Shown here in pieces: positions 42,184-51,774 of a stretch of DNA of 64,000 nt (positions are counted from its first letter, which is position 1; every line of letters starts with the position of its first letter). The stretch spans positions 1,426,001 to 1,490,000 of the forward strand of contig NZ_FSRA01000002.1 in the NCBI RefSeq assembly GCF_900129465.1. The letters run 5' to 3'. This DNA is from Chitinophaga niabensis. Lineage in GTDB: Bacteria > Bacteroidota > Bacteroidia > Chitinophagales > Chitinophagaceae. Under the pieces are notes generated by a model, which saw only the letters and a list, made by a program, of their open reading frames with translations, did no database searches and had not been told where the DNA came from. Both the position numbers and the translations under genes were made by a program.

Positions 42184-43317
42184 TTAAGTATTAGCAGCAA
42201 TATCAAATGCTTTTAATATTTTCTCTCTGAATTGTTCTTTTGTAAATAGCCCGGCATGCCTGATGCCCTCCTGGGAGAATGAGCGATAGAGGTCTTTATC
42301 AGAAAGCAGCAGATCAATAGCTGCAGCAATGGCTTTTGGGTCATTGGGCATAACGTGCACTCCTGCTTTGCCGTCTGGGATGATCTCAGCCAGGCCTCCC
42401 ATATTTGTTACAATCACCGGGATACCCATACTCATTGCTTCCAAAGCAGTAAGGCCAAAAGATTCTTCGGAAATGGAGGGGACTACCACCAGGTCCATTT
42501 GCTGCATGGTAAGATTTACGTTATTGGAGAATCCCATTAGTTTAACATTTGCATTCTCCAGGTTTTGTAATGTGCTCTGCTGCTCTCCTTCCCCATAAAT
42601 TTCATAGCGGATGTTGTACCTGTCTTTTGTCTGAAGATGCTGATAGCTGTTCATGAAAACATCTATGCCTTTCATTTTTAATAAGGAAGAGAATGTTGCG
42701 AGGCGTATCTGTTGTTTTTCGGTAATATCTCTCGGGCCTGGGAGAAGGGAGGAAGGATTCTCGAAGAAATTGGGGATCACCAGGGTTTGATCCAGTTGCA
42801 TAGAGTTCTTTACAAATTCTGACACACATAAGATAAGTAATGCTTTCTTGTATAAAAGGTGCATTACTTTTTGGATCACTCTGCTTTTCGATTCGGGGGA
42901 ATGTGCATGGAAAATAAAATTGTAGTTCCAAAGGATTTTTAAGAAATAAGCATGTACGAGGGCTTTCTTGGTGGTAGCATAAACGAGCACCTGCTCTTTG
43001 CGGTGGGGCTTTAATCCTTTTCTAATGGCTGAAAGATTCCTGAAGAAATATAATGGGAATGAGATTATTTCTTTGAGTGAGAGGTTATAAGAAGACTTTC
43101 CTTTGGCGGCTATTTTTCCCGTTCCGGTGAGTGGTATGTATTTACGAATAAGGTCCGCTGCTTTTGCCTGGAATATAGAAGGTGTGTCAGTTGTAACGTC
43201 TGCAAGATAAAGTGTGTGAGAAGCATAAAGGATCTTCATTACTTCAAGCGTAATTTTTTGTCCTCCTCCGAATCTGGCTTTTGACGAATCTTCTAATACC
43301 AGAATTATTTTATCCAT
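42184..43317 (-). CDS. Glycosyltransferase family 4-like
   Basis: A 377-residue GT-B protein with a retaining-type donor site, SEESFGLTALEAMSMGIPVI followed by TNMGGLAEIIPDGKAG, and FGGGQKITLEV near the N-terminus. It probably adds one sugar of the repeat unit. It lies 14 bases after the EpsG/Wzy-like gene stop region and 83 bases before the next glycosyltransferase. It is one of three similar GT4 proteins in this locus; identity of each linkage is unknown. Confidence 0.87.
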   Translation of the reverse strand: MDKIILVLEDSSKARFGGGQKITLEVMKILYASHTLYLADVTTDTPSIFQAKAADLIRKYIPLTGTGKIAAKGKSSYNLSLKEIISFPLYFFRNLSAIRKGLKPHRKEQVLVYATTKKALVHAYFLKILWNYNFIFHAHSPESKSRVIQKVMHLLYKKALLILCVSEFVKNSMQLDQTLVIPNFFENPSSLLPGPRDITEKQQIRLATFSSLLKMKGIDVFMNSYQHLQTKDRYNIRYEIYGEGEQQSTLQNLENANVKLMGFSNNVNLTMQQMDLVVVPSISEESFGLTALEAMSMGIPVIVTNMGGLAEIIPDGKAGVHVMPNDPKAIAAAIDLLLSDKDLYRSFSQEGIRHAGLFTKEQFREKILKAFDIAANT

Positions 43318-43331
43318 TGTCAGATGAAATT

Positions 43332-44405
43332 TTATTGAAAGATGGTTTTATATGGGATCACTTCTCCCACATTTTTACCTAATACAAAAAAGAAGAAATA
43401 TGCGGTATAAAGTAATGTTATACCGGTAGCCATCATTGCTTTCCCATACTTGTTTTCGGGGATTAGTAAAAGCAGCGGAATAGCCAGGAGGCTAAATATA
43501 CTAAAATAGAAACCTATCCGCTGTAATTCAGCAAGCCCCCTGGAAATAAACAGGAATACAACGTGTATAAAATAGAAATTGATCAGGATCTTGTTGCTGG
43601 CATCGGCTGCCAGCAGTTTAGGTTTATATTTTAGCAACAGAAAGAGTATGGTGATCTTATCTACGTTATTTAAAAATTTTACCAGGAGCGGTTCTTCGAG
43701 TGTACTCAGATAATGTTCTAGGAATTGCAAATACCCGGCATAATGGGGAGGCAACACAGCAGAGATGGGAGTGGTGAAAAGGCTTATACTTAAGATCCCT
43801 ATATTGATCAGAACGGCAGCCAGAAGAACGATCAGCATCTGCCATGCACGTATATTAAGATTAACGATGAAATAAAATGGGAGCATTAGTAAGGCGCTAA
43901 TGTGAAAAACCGAGATGATCAGGATGGTAAGAAGATAATGAAAGAATTGCCGGCTCTTCATATATCTGAGGCCAAAGTAGAAGTATAAGCCTAATGCAAC
44001 AAACTGCCTGACAATATTAAAGGAGTTGGTATAGAAGCCAAGCGTAATGAAAAGCAGTATGGATAAGGGTATACTTACGGAGTATGCTTTAAATCCTTTG
44101 AAAAAGTAAAAGAAGGTTATGAAAGAACATAATAAGAAAAAAGCTGGGGATGGCAGGCCAAAGAAAGTAAGCAGGTTCCTGACCGGGGTATAAATATATT
44201 CAAATTGAATATCCCGCTGATCGGGATTGTCGTAAAACAGTTTGTATGTTGGATAGTCTGTACCTACATTATGCCTTAGTCCTGCAATCAGTAGCAAACC
44301 AACAAAAATGCCTGAGAAGATCAGAACACGATTACTTTTGCTGGTATCGGAACTGATCACGCAGAAAACCAGAATGATCAAATATGTGCATAGATAAAAT
44401 ATCAC
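43332..44405 (-). CDS. EpsG/Wzy-like polysaccharide polymerase
   Basis: A 357-residue membrane protein with about ten transmembrane segments. The stretch LLIAGLRHNVGTDYPTYKLF, just after two N-terminal helices, is the signature of the EpsG family, whose members act as O-antigen/exopolysaccharide polymerases. It would join repeat units in the periplasm after flipping by the Wzx-like protein at 48078. The start overlaps the upstream glycosyltransferase stop by ATGA (44402-44405). Confidence 0.85.
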   Translation of the reverse strand: MIFYLCTYLIILVFCVISSDTSKSNRVLIFSGIFVGLLLIAGLRHNVGTDYPTYKLFYDNPDQRDIQFEYIYTPVRNLLTFFGLPSPAFFLLCSFITFFYFFKGFKAYSVSIPLSILLFITLGFYTNSFNIVRQFVALGLYFYFGLRYMKSRQFFHYLLTILIISVFHISALLMLPFYFIVNLNIRAWQMLIVLLAAVLINIGILSISLFTTPISAVLPPHYAGYLQFLEHYLSTLEEPLLVKFLNNVDKITILFLLLKYKPKLLAADASNKILINFYFIHVVFLFISRGLAELQRIGFYFSIFSLLAIPLLLLIPENKYGKAMMATGITLLYTAYFFFFVLGKNVGEVIPYKTIFQ

Positions 44406-45493
44406 AATCTTTGAGGGATTTCATTGAATAAGCTAATCCACTTTTCTCCTACAATATTAATGTCATATCTCTTTATGTTTTTACGGGCCAGGTCTCCCAT
44501 TTTTTTCCGTAATGGAACATCTGAGATCATTTTTTTAATACCTTCTGCCAACAGGGTAATATTTCCCGGTGGTATAATAAAGCCGTCTTCATTATTGCTG
44601 ATAATGTCCCTTGGCCCGGTATCACAGTCAAAACTTATACAGGGTAGCCCACAGGCCATTGCTTCCAGTAATACCATGGGGAAAGCTTCAAAGCGGGACG
44701 ACATCGTATATAGCCCTGCTTTGGTATATTCATCAATGATCTGCCTGGTGGGCTCCTGGAAGCTGATAGTATTAGCGAGGCCTTTTTGAGCTGCTAATGC
44801 CTGGTGTTCTGAGAGTAATGGTCCGTCCCCGATGATTTTCAATTGCCAATCCGGATGATCTTTAATGACCAGCGCCCAACTTTCAATAAGCATATCAAAC
44901 CCTTTTTGTGCAGTATGCCGCCCTACAGATAAAACTACTTTATTATCCAAAGAGGCGTGAAGGTCCGGATAGAAAGAAAGTGAGTTAGGGATGCAATGAA
45001 CATTTTTTATAAAGGAGGAATAATATGAACGATCATCTTCGGTTAGTACTACCAGGTGTTCCAGCTTTTTATATGCCACTTTCCGCAGTTTGTGGGTGAG
45101 GGAGGACATAGGGGCATTATGGGGGAAGTGTTCACATCCGATACGGGTAGTTTTTTTGCCCATAAAGAATGCCATATAAATATTAATATGCTTACCTGTG
45201 CCAATGAGTACATCGGCTTTAATGGAAGATAGTATAGAGGGTATCCTGGCGGTATTGAATATTTTTTTTCTGATAATTTTAAAGCGGGAAGCTTCTGTTG
45301 CATAATCTTCCATGCCATGGTGGAAGATCTCTATTCTTTCATTCAATGGATAAAAGGAAGAGCTTTCCCTGGAAGACAAGCTATGGATCTGCACATGATA
45401 TCCTGCTTCAACAAAAAAGTTGGAAAGATTAACAACAACTCTTTCAGTTCCTGCACTTTTGGTGATGTCTGTTGTTAAGAAAGCGATCTTCAC
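44402..45493 (-). CDS. Glycosyltransferase family 4-like
   Basis: A 363-residue GT-B protein. The N-terminus (FLTTDITKSAGTERVVVNLS) and the C-terminal donor site (SRFEAFPMVLLEAMACGLPC, then DCDTGPRDII) place it with GT4 enzymes such as amylovoran/GalNAc-type transferases. VGRHTAQKGFDMLIESWA is the usual start of the second domain. Donor and acceptor cannot be told. Coupled by ATGA to the polymerase gene downstream. Confidence 0.89.
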   Translation of the reverse strand: MKIAFLTTDITKSAGTERVVVNLSNFFVEAGYHVQIHSLSSRESSSFYPLNERIEIFHHGMEDYATEASRFKIIRKKIFNTARIPSILSSIKADVLIGTGKHINIYMAFFMGKKTTRIGCEHFPHNAPMSSLTHKLRKVAYKKLEHLVVLTEDDRSYYSSFIKNVHCIPNSLSFYPDLHASLDNKVVLSVGRHTAQKGFDMLIESWALVIKDHPDWQLKIIGDGPLLSEHQALAAQKGLANTISFQEPTRQIIDEYTKAGLYTMSSRFEAFPMVLLEAMACGLPCISFDCDTGPRDIISNNEDGFIIPPGNITLLAEGIKKMISDVPLRKKMGDLARKNIKRYDINIVGEKWISLFNEIPQRL

Positions 45494-45505
45494 GTGTTTA
45501 TTGTT

Positions 45506-46576
45506 TTATCCGTTCTTTAATCCCGGGGCCTTCACATATTTCCGTGATCTTAACGGGTTTTTAATTTTGGCATAGAAATGTTCAAACAACCGCATGTGAA
45601 GGTGCTTTATCTGAAATAGTTCTGAAGAGAGGTACCTGGTAATGCTGCTGGCATTTTTACTTTTGCTGAGTACGGCCATGGTCCATTGCCACATAAGCAC
45701 TGCATCAAAATACCTGGGTTCGAAAACCTTCCTTTCTTTGTTGTTTTTTTTGAGCAGCATGAGATGTTCTTCTATTTGCGGGAGTGTAATAGGAGAATCG
45801 GCAAACTCTTTAGTAATGAACAAATGTTGAATTGCGATATTTTCCGGTGTGGGTGTAATGCCGAGCTTTTCAAGCTGATATTTTACAATGGTAATATCTC
45901 CCAGTTTGCGTTCGCTTTTCTTTCTATTGGTTACATTCTGGTCGTGGACCCTGTAATAAACCACATACTTCCGGCTGTTACGGATGGGATATTTTTCAGC
46001 GATCCTTACAAAGAGATCATAGTCTTCAGCAGGTTCAAATCCTGGTCTGTATGAAATTTCCCTTAGTACATCCGTGCGTATGATGGTAGCAGAATTGATG
46101 TAGCAGTTTGAAAAGAAAAGGTATGCGGGGAGAATACCGTCCCCAACAGGCAGTAAAATATCACTTAAAATCAGGGAAGAGGAGTTGATGAGTTTAGCGC
46201 GAGACCCGCTGACAGCAACTGCCGGATTCTGGCGGATCTGTTCGAGTTGATACGCAAGCCTGTCAGGAAACGCAATATCATCACAGTCGAGCGTAGCAAA
46301 ATAAGTTCCCCTGGCTTCCCTGATGCCTCTGTTCCGTGTTTCAAAAAGCCCCATATTCCGGGGATTATGAAGGACCCTTATCCGTGGGTCCTGGAAACTT
46401 TCAACAATTTGCATACTGAGGTCTGTGGAGCCATCATTAATGATCAGCAGCTCAAAGTCCGAGAAACTTTGGGCCAGGACACTTTGAATGGCAGCGGAAA
46501 TATAATTTCCTCCATTATAAACTGCCATGAAAACAGTTACCAAAGGAGCATTGGATGTGATGTTTTGCATTGCCAT
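45506..46576 (-). CDS. Glycosyltransferase family 2
   Basis: A 356-residue GT-A enzyme. Visible motifs are VTVFMAVYNGGNYISAAIQS, INDGSTD and the metal-binding acidic run LDCDD, with a later HDQNVT region. It is inverting and cytoplasmic. The C-terminal 100 residues are basic and may bind the membrane. The start could be the first or third codon (46576 or 46570). Six bases separate it from the upstream capsule-type gene. Confidence 0.9.
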   Translation of the reverse strand: MAMQNITSNAPLVTVFMAVYNGGNYISAAIQSVLAQSFSDFELLIINDGSTDLSMQIVESFQDPRIRVLHNPRNMGLFETRNRGIREARGTYFATLDCDDIAFPDRLAYQLEQIRQNPAVAVSGSRAKLINSSSLILSDILLPVGDGILPAYLFFSNCYINSATIIRTDVLREISYRPGFEPAEDYDLFVRIAEKYPIRNSRKYVVYYRVHDQNVTNRKKSERKLGDITIVKYQLEKLGITPTPENIAIQHLFITKEFADSPITLPQIEEHLMLLKKNNKERKVFEPRYFDAVLMWQWTMAVLSKSKNASSITRYLSSELFQIKHLHMRLFEHFYAKIKNPLRSRKYVKAPGLKNG

Positions 46577-46582
46577 AATTCG

Positions 46583-47986
46583 CTACTTGCCTTTTGCCAG
46601 AAGATAGTTCACTACTTTTTTAGGTTTACTTACTTCCACTGATTGTTCCATGAATTTTCCGGTGAACAGGGTTTCCGGTTGATAATATTTATAATAAATA
46701 CCTCGTTCCAGTTCCCAATAGCCATATTTAAGGATGTCTTTAGACGGTAACGGCTCCAGTTGCTGATGGAGAAGTGCTACTACTTCCTCATGGGTGGATG
46801 GTTTATAGAATCCATTCAATTGATCATAAAAGGCGTTGCCAAGCAATACAACCGGTTTGCCCCAGAAACTGGCTTCTATACCCATGGTAGAACTAAAAGC
46901 CACCGCAATATCGGCCGCATCTAGTAAGGAATAGGTATCCACCACTTCTTCCGCACGGATGACAGTCAGGTTTTTGAACCTTGCGCCAATTTCGTCCAGC
47001 TCTTTTACCTGGCTATTCTCAAGACCCTTGAGGTTGGGATGGACCCTGAGATAGAAATGAATATTTTTTTCGTGTTGGAAGCTTTCCATCAGTTTGAGGA
47101 GACCCACATTATCATTCGGATAAATTCTGCTGGAAAACCCGGCAATCCCTTCATATTCATCCATGGATGAATTATATAGTACGATGTTTTTCTTAGATCT
47201 GTCAAAACCTTCCGGGAGGCGGCCTCTTTCCTGATTTTCGGTGAACACTACCCAGGATTGGGTGATACGGCTCCTTCTGTCTGTAAAAAACCTTGAGCCT
47301 ATCTCTTCTTTATCCGGGCCACCATCTCCCCAAAGTGTTTCTATCTCTTTAGCAATGGCTGTTAGCGAATGTGGTGTACTATTTTCGCAGAGGATATATT
47401 TGTTCATAGTGCCGCCTCTTTCATGGGCATAGAACTTAATATTCCGTTGTTCGCAGAGCCGCATGAAGGGGCGGATATCGAGGAAGCGGCCATTAAAAAG
47501 GACCACTTCGTCCGGTTGCACTTTATCCAGTATTTTTTTTCCGGCTTTATGTACCAGGAGGGCAGTTCTTAATCCCCGCTGAATATGTTCATTGAACAAC
47601 AGGGTGTTCAATTTATGGTCCCTTTGTTCTGAGATCAGGGAAGAGGCTACGCCCAGACCAATATCTGAGCCTTCGTAAGAGAACTGTTTTAGTTCATCTA
47701 TGGAAGCAAAACTTTTAGGAATGATGGTTTCATCCAGAACGATCTTGGGATAAGGGATGATATTTTTTTTAGGAATATCGATTAACTGGAAAGCTCTTTT
47801 CTTTTTATCCGCACAGTTCCTGCAGATCCATTCAACATGTGAAGGATTGGTGCAGCATGTCAATAAGTCACCTTTACAATGTGTAAAATAAACCTCATGC
47901 TTATTCTTTATTAAGTCCACCGCAATCTCCATTTCCGTTTCGATGTGCGGCGTTATATTCATCCCGTTATAAAATAACACTTTCAT
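46583..47986 (-). CDS. Capsule-biosynthesis-type GT-B protein with Cys cluster
   Basis: A 467-residue protein. After a Rossmann-like start (MKVLFYNGMNITPHIETEME) there is a Cys-rich segment (HCKGDLLTCC...WICRNC) that could bind zinc or an Fe-S cluster. The C-terminal half (HFYLRVHPNLKG, then AFSSTMGIEASFWGKPVVLL) is like capsule polysaccharide biosynthesis and CDP-glycerol-type GT-B domains. The likely role is sugar or polyol-phosphate transfer to the glycan. It may have its own promoter at 48018. Confidence 0.7.
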   Translation of the reverse strand: MKVLFYNGMNITPHIETEMEIAVDLIKNKHEVYFTHCKGDLLTCCTNPSHVEWICRNCADKKKRAFQLIDIPKKNIIPYPKIVLDETIIPKSFASIDELKQFSYEGSDIGLGVASSLISEQRDHKLNTLLFNEHIQRGLRTALLVHKAGKKILDKVQPDEVVLFNGRFLDIRPFMRLCEQRNIKFYAHERGGTMNKYILCENSTPHSLTAIAKEIETLWGDGGPDKEEIGSRFFTDRRSRITQSWVVFTENQERGRLPEGFDRSKKNIVLYNSSMDEYEGIAGFSSRIYPNDNVGLLKLMESFQHEKNIHFYLRVHPNLKGLENSQVKELDEIGARFKNLTVIRAEEVVDTYSLLDAADIAVAFSSTMGIEASFWGKPVVLLGNAFYDQLNGFYKPSTHEEVVALLHQQLEPLPSKDILKYGYWELERGIYYKYYQPETLFTGKFMEQSVEVSKPKKVVNYLLAKGK

Positions 47987-48017
47987 TGCTAGAACTTTAT
48001 CACAATTTTCTAATTTG

Positions 48018-48025
48018 CAAAGGTA
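48018..48025 (-). promoter_or_regulatory. Possible internal promoter (-7 element)
   Basis: On the minus strand TACCTTTG (48025-48018) is a perfect TAnnTTTG, placed 32 bases before the ATG at 47986 in a 91-base gap. No good TTTG is found at the -33 distance, so it would be weak. It might boost the downstream glycosyltransferase block. Confidence 0.3.
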
Positions 48026-48077
48026 GGAATAACCGGGTAGTTAATAAAGGAGACCGGATTAATATTATTTAAGGGAG

Positions 48078-49535
48078 TTATATATTTAATTTATTCCTAA
48101 ACTTACCTGTAAGCCCTTTCCTGTACACTACATAAACAATAAGGATGCCTATTAGCAAGGCCGAAGTAATAACGATCTTGGAAAAAATGGCAGTGTCCAT
48201 GAGATAATAAGCTACCAAAAAGGCTATCGCATTAATGGCCAGCATAACCAGGCAGAATTTTGTAATATTCAGGTACTTGTTGAACAGATCCCGGTTTTCT
48301 TTATTCAATAATCCTGCAAAACCGAAGATCACATAAGAGACATATGTAGCAATAAGTGCTGCCATTACCCCCAAGTAAGGGATTAGAATAATAGAAATAA
48401 CGAGGTTAACAGCGGCAGCGAGCATGGAGATCTTAGAGATGGCAAATGTTTGTTTCTTAATGGAAAGGGGATAAACAAAGAATGAATAGACGGACCAATA
48501 CATATAGGCGGACATGATAATGATGGTAGCCGGATATGCCTTTTGTAATTCGGGGTTCCTGAAAAGGAACAGAAAAGCCTCCTTCATCCAGAGACAGGCA
48601 ATAAATAATGTTCCGGTGATGAGCAGGGTGACTGAAATGATCAGTTTCCGTATGAGTACCCTGGCACTTTCAGTTTCACTTCTAAAACCTTCCTGCAATT
48701 GACGTGATAATGATTGAAAGATGCCACTGATCAATACATTACTATAGGCGGCCATATTATATCCCTGGCTGTAATAGCCGATCTGGGCAAGGGGTGTTTT
48801 TGAATATTCAAGCAACAACCTGTTTGAGGTGCCCAGCATATAGAGTGATAGCTGATGCGGAACCAATGGAAGGCCTACTTTTAAAGACTCCTTGATCACT
48901 GTATATTTTAACCTGAAGGAAGGGTACAGCTTTTCCTCAATAAATAACCTTTTGGCGTAATAGAGGTACATGATCAGGGTGCTAACCGGTAATACTATGA
49001 TCCAGCCTAAGAAACCCAGCTTGAGGTATTTAATGGTAATAAGGTTCAATAAAACGGCTATGCAGCCCACAATTGTTGAACAAATAGCATATGGGAACGA
49101 CTTCTCATGCAACACGTAATAATTGACAGCGATTGTTTCAATCGGGCATAAGATAAGGTTAAACCCCATCATTAAACAAACCCAGATCCAGTTGCTGCCG
49201 ATCTTATCCAGCATTGTGAAATAAATAATGGCCGTAAAGATGAGGCTGCATATTACTCCGCCAAGGATCATGAGCCCGAATGAGCTTCTCCAGGTGGGGG
49301 CATAATTATCTCTTTGTTCAAAGAACGAATTCTGCAGCACGATATTCTGCCCCAGCGTAATAAGGATCTGCCAGACACTTAAATATGCTACCAGCAATCC
49401 ATAAATGCCATAGTCATTCAGGGAGAGGTAAGGAGAAATAATCGGCATTACCAATAAATGAGCGAATACAGAAATCTTAGGTAGGATCGTGTATATTAAT
49501 GTATCCTTTATTATTTTCTTTTTAGAAAATTTCAT
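48078..49535 (-). CDS. Wzx-like oligosaccharide flippase (MATE/MOP superfamily)
   Basis: A 485-residue protein with about twelve to fourteen hydrophobic segments and a start (IKDTLIYTILPKISVFAHLL) of the polysaccharide-transporter type. It would move the undecaprenyl-linked repeat unit across the inner membrane, between assembly by the glycosyltransferases and polymerisation by the EpsG/Wzy-like protein. It lies upstream of the glycosyltransferase block and downstream of the PhyH-like gene (49-base gap). Confidence 0.88.
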   Translation of the reverse strand: MKFSKKKIIKDTLIYTILPKISVFAHLLVMPIISPYLSLNDYGIYGLLVAYLSVWQILITLGQNIVLQNSFFEQRDNYAPTWRSSFGLMILGGVICSLIFTAIIYFTMLDKIGSNWIWVCLMMGFNLILCPIETIAVNYYVLHEKSFPYAICSTIVGCIAVLLNLITIKYLKLGFLGWIIVLPVSTLIMYLYYAKRLFIEEKLYPSFRLKYTVIKESLKVGLPLVPHQLSLYMLGTSNRLLLEYSKTPLAQIGYYSQGYNMAAYSNVLISGIFQSLSRQLQEGFRSETESARVLIRKLIISVTLLITGTLFIACLWMKEAFLFLFRNPELQKAYPATIIIMSAYMYWSVYSFFVYPLSIKKQTFAISKISMLAAAVNLVISIILIPYLGVMAALIATYVSYVIFGFAGLLNKENRDLFNKYLNITKFCLVMLAINAIAFLVAYYLMDTAIFSKIVITSALLIGILIVYVVYRKGLTGKFRNKLNI

Positions 49536-49584
49536 TTATTGATAATTACTTGTGCATTGTAAGTAGTGACTGCTATTTAGCCGG

Positions 49585-50589
49585 CTATTTTGATAATATA
49601 CCGGAAAAGGTATGTTCAAATCGTTTAACGCCCTTAAGAAAGTTTTCAGTGAGTTTACTATTCCTTTGCACAGGAGGATAATACTGGCCGAACATGCTGG
49701 TAGCGAACTCTACCTGGAAAAGCAGCCTGTCATTTTTTTCCAGGGGTTTTCCTTTATGGAAGCCAATAGTATCAACTGCCAGGATCGTTCCTATTTTCCC
49801 GGTTATTTCTTTGAAGTTTTCTTTCGGGTAAACAGCCATTAATTCTTCATCCATTATCCTTCCATCCCTGCGAACAGCTTTTGGTTTTAATTTATGAGAA
49901 CCTTCTATATAGCAGTGAGGACCATTATGTGTATCCACATCGGAAAGGTAAATGAAGAATTTCAGGAATTTGATCCTATCGAGGTCGAAGTGATAAAGTT
50001 GTGCTGCTTTTGAGAGATTGGTGCCCTTGTAATTAGCGGTACTCCACCACATTGCCACCAGATCAAGTACAGGCTTGGGGCCAAGGTATTGCTGAGCTAC
50101 TGCTATCAGAGACTCGTCGACCAGGATGGATTGAATAGATTGGTTTTCAAACAGATCCTGATTTGTAAAATCATAGATAGGGCTAATGGGATTTTCCTTG
50201 TTATATTCAACCGGAACTTGCTCGCCCATCCTGGGAATACTTTTTTGATGTGTAGCGAATTCGACCAATTTATTAATGAGGTCCTGTTCTAATGGCACAG
50301 GAAATATATGATATCCTTTCTCCTGGATACTGTTACTGATTGACTCTATATCCTGTTTTGTAAGTTTCCCTAGTATACCTTGCACTTCAGTGAATTTATA
50401 TTCACTTTTAAATAGGTTATCTACGGACGCGGCTACACCATTTACCTTTCCATTTGTAGTACAGAATAATTGCCTCATACTCATGTATGCACGATTTGGT
50501 GTTACTCCTTTCATTTTATAATAGAAGTATCCTAAGGAAAAATTAGCGAGATGAAAAAGATTTTTCGAGAATTTTATAAGAGCGCTCAT
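49585..50589 (-). CDS. PhyH-like Fe(II)/2-oxoglutarate dioxygenase family protein
   Basis: A 334-residue protein with the jelly-roll iron site: His200 and Asp202 (YHFDLDR), His278 (TIGFHKGKP) and Arg288 (NDRLLFQVEFA) for 2-oxoglutarate. These match the phytanoyl-CoA dioxygenase superfamily. The N-terminal 60 residues are extra and basic. In this locus the substrate is probably a sugar, lipid carrier or nucleotide-linked intermediate to be hydroxylated, but nothing in the sequence shows which. The catalytic ligands look complete, so activity is likely. Confidence 0.78.
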   Translation of the reverse strand: MSALIKFSKNLFHLANFSLGYFYYKMKGVTPNRAYMSMRQLFCTTNGKVNGVAASVDNLFKSEYKFTEVQGILGKLTKQDIESISNSIQEKGYHIFPVPLEQDLINKLVEFATHQKSIPRMGEQVPVEYNKENPISPIYDFTNQDLFENQSIQSILVDESLIAVAQQYLGPKPVLDLVAMWWSTANYKGTNLSKAAQLYHFDLDRIKFLKFFIYLSDVDTHNGPHCYIEGSHKLKPKAVRRDGRIMDEELMAVYPKENFKEITGKIGTILAVDTIGFHKGKPLEKNDRLLFQVEFATSMFGQYYPPVQRNSKLTENFLKGVKRFEHTFSGILSK

Positions 50590-50634
50590 ATAATAAAATT
50601 GATCAAAAGGTTTAAAGATTAATTAAATATTGTA

Positions 50635-51663
50635 TCAGATAACACCGGCTTCCAAGATTGAAATACTATAATTTTCCCAATGCAATAGTCCATTCCCTCC
50701 GGAAAAACTAAATTTAAAAATTGTATCGGAAGTATTCCTTCCCATCGTCAGAGGAAATTGGTATCTGTTTTTACCGTGCTTAACAAGCATTGAATGCTTT
50801 TCATAATTTAGGCTTAAATCCTGAATATTATCAGATGCAAAAATAACTATATATATGTAGCTGTTGTTTTGGACTGATGTCAAACTTAGCGTAAATGCTT
50901 TATCTAATTTGATGTCCACAGGAACATCTGTTGAATTTGAAGGACCAGCTTGTGATACTTTACAGCCTGAGTAGAAGTAGGGCAGATGCATATTTATTTC
51001 AGCCTTAATAGAGGCAGGGGGGGAAAAATCCAGGCGTTTTTTTATGACCTTTGCGGGGATACCCCCTACTATTGAATATGGCGGTACGTCTTTGGTTACA
51101 ACAGAATTTGCACCTATAACAGATCCTTTTCCAATTGTTAATCCCTGCATTATTACAGCGTGTGTGCCAATCCAGCAATCGTCTTCAATAGAGATCTTTT
51201 TACTTCGGAGGCTGGAATATTCGTCATGCTCATTGACAAGTTTATCCTGCAGCCTGATCGGCAAATGCGGTTGAACGGAAAAGAAGTGGTTACCTGAAGA
51301 AACGAAGACGTATGGAGCAAATAACACATTTCTTCCTACGGAAATATCGCCTATCAATCTGCAGCCATCCTGAATAGAGCTTCCATCCTGGAGGATTATT
51401 GCGCAATCTTCCAGGGGTTCTATCAATATATTGTTTCCAATCCATACCTTTTCCCCAAGAAAAATCTGTGAGTTGGCTGAAAGGAATAATGATGAATTCT
51501 TACCTATACTATTTCCCGATGTAGCAACCAAAATTCCACCTTTAGAAAATATATCTGCACTTGGATGTATATCTATGCCAGGATAATTACGCATGTAAAG
51601 TAACAACTTATACAATAGAGATTGCGCCAGGTATATTTTTAAAAGCGAAATATATTTTTTCAT
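50635..51663 (-). CDS. Left-handed beta-helix acyltransferase with extra C-terminal domain
   Basis: A 342-residue protein. Residues about 35-215 are hexapeptide repeats of the LbH/CatB-like type (for example DDCWIGTHAVIMQGLTIG, then KGSVIGANSVVTKDVPPYS), with a catalytic-type His in SSGNHFF. It would acetylate or acylate a sugar hydroxyl or amine. The C-terminal 120 residues (after RLDFSPPAS) are a beta-rich domain I do not recognise, absent from typical members. The gene is clearly AT-rich compared with its neighbours, a possible sign of transfer. It lies between the PhyH-like gene and pseI. Confidence 0.8.
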   Translation of the reverse strand: MKKYISLLKIYLAQSLLYKLLLYMRNYPGIDIHPSADIFSKGGILVATSGNSIGKNSSLFLSANSQIFLGEKVWIGNNILIEPLEDCAIILQDGSSIQDGCRLIGDISVGRNVLFAPYVFVSSGNHFFSVQPHLPIRLQDKLVNEHDEYSSLRSKKISIEDDCWIGTHAVIMQGLTIGKGSVIGANSVVTKDVPPYSIVGGIPAKVIKKRLDFSPPASIKAEINMHLPYFYSGCKVSQAGPSNSTDVPVDIKLDKAFTLSLTSVQNNSYIYIVIFASDNIQDLSLNYEKHSMLVKHGKNRYQFPLTMGRNTSDTIFKFSFSGGNGLLHWENYSISILEAGVI

Positions 51664-51774
51664 ACAAGGACTGTTTATTTATCTTATGTATTCATGCAGT
51701 TACTTTTCTAGAGTATTTAGATACCTCTTTCCGGTTGGTTTAATTTTTGCGATCCTTCCAATAATCTGTCTGTT

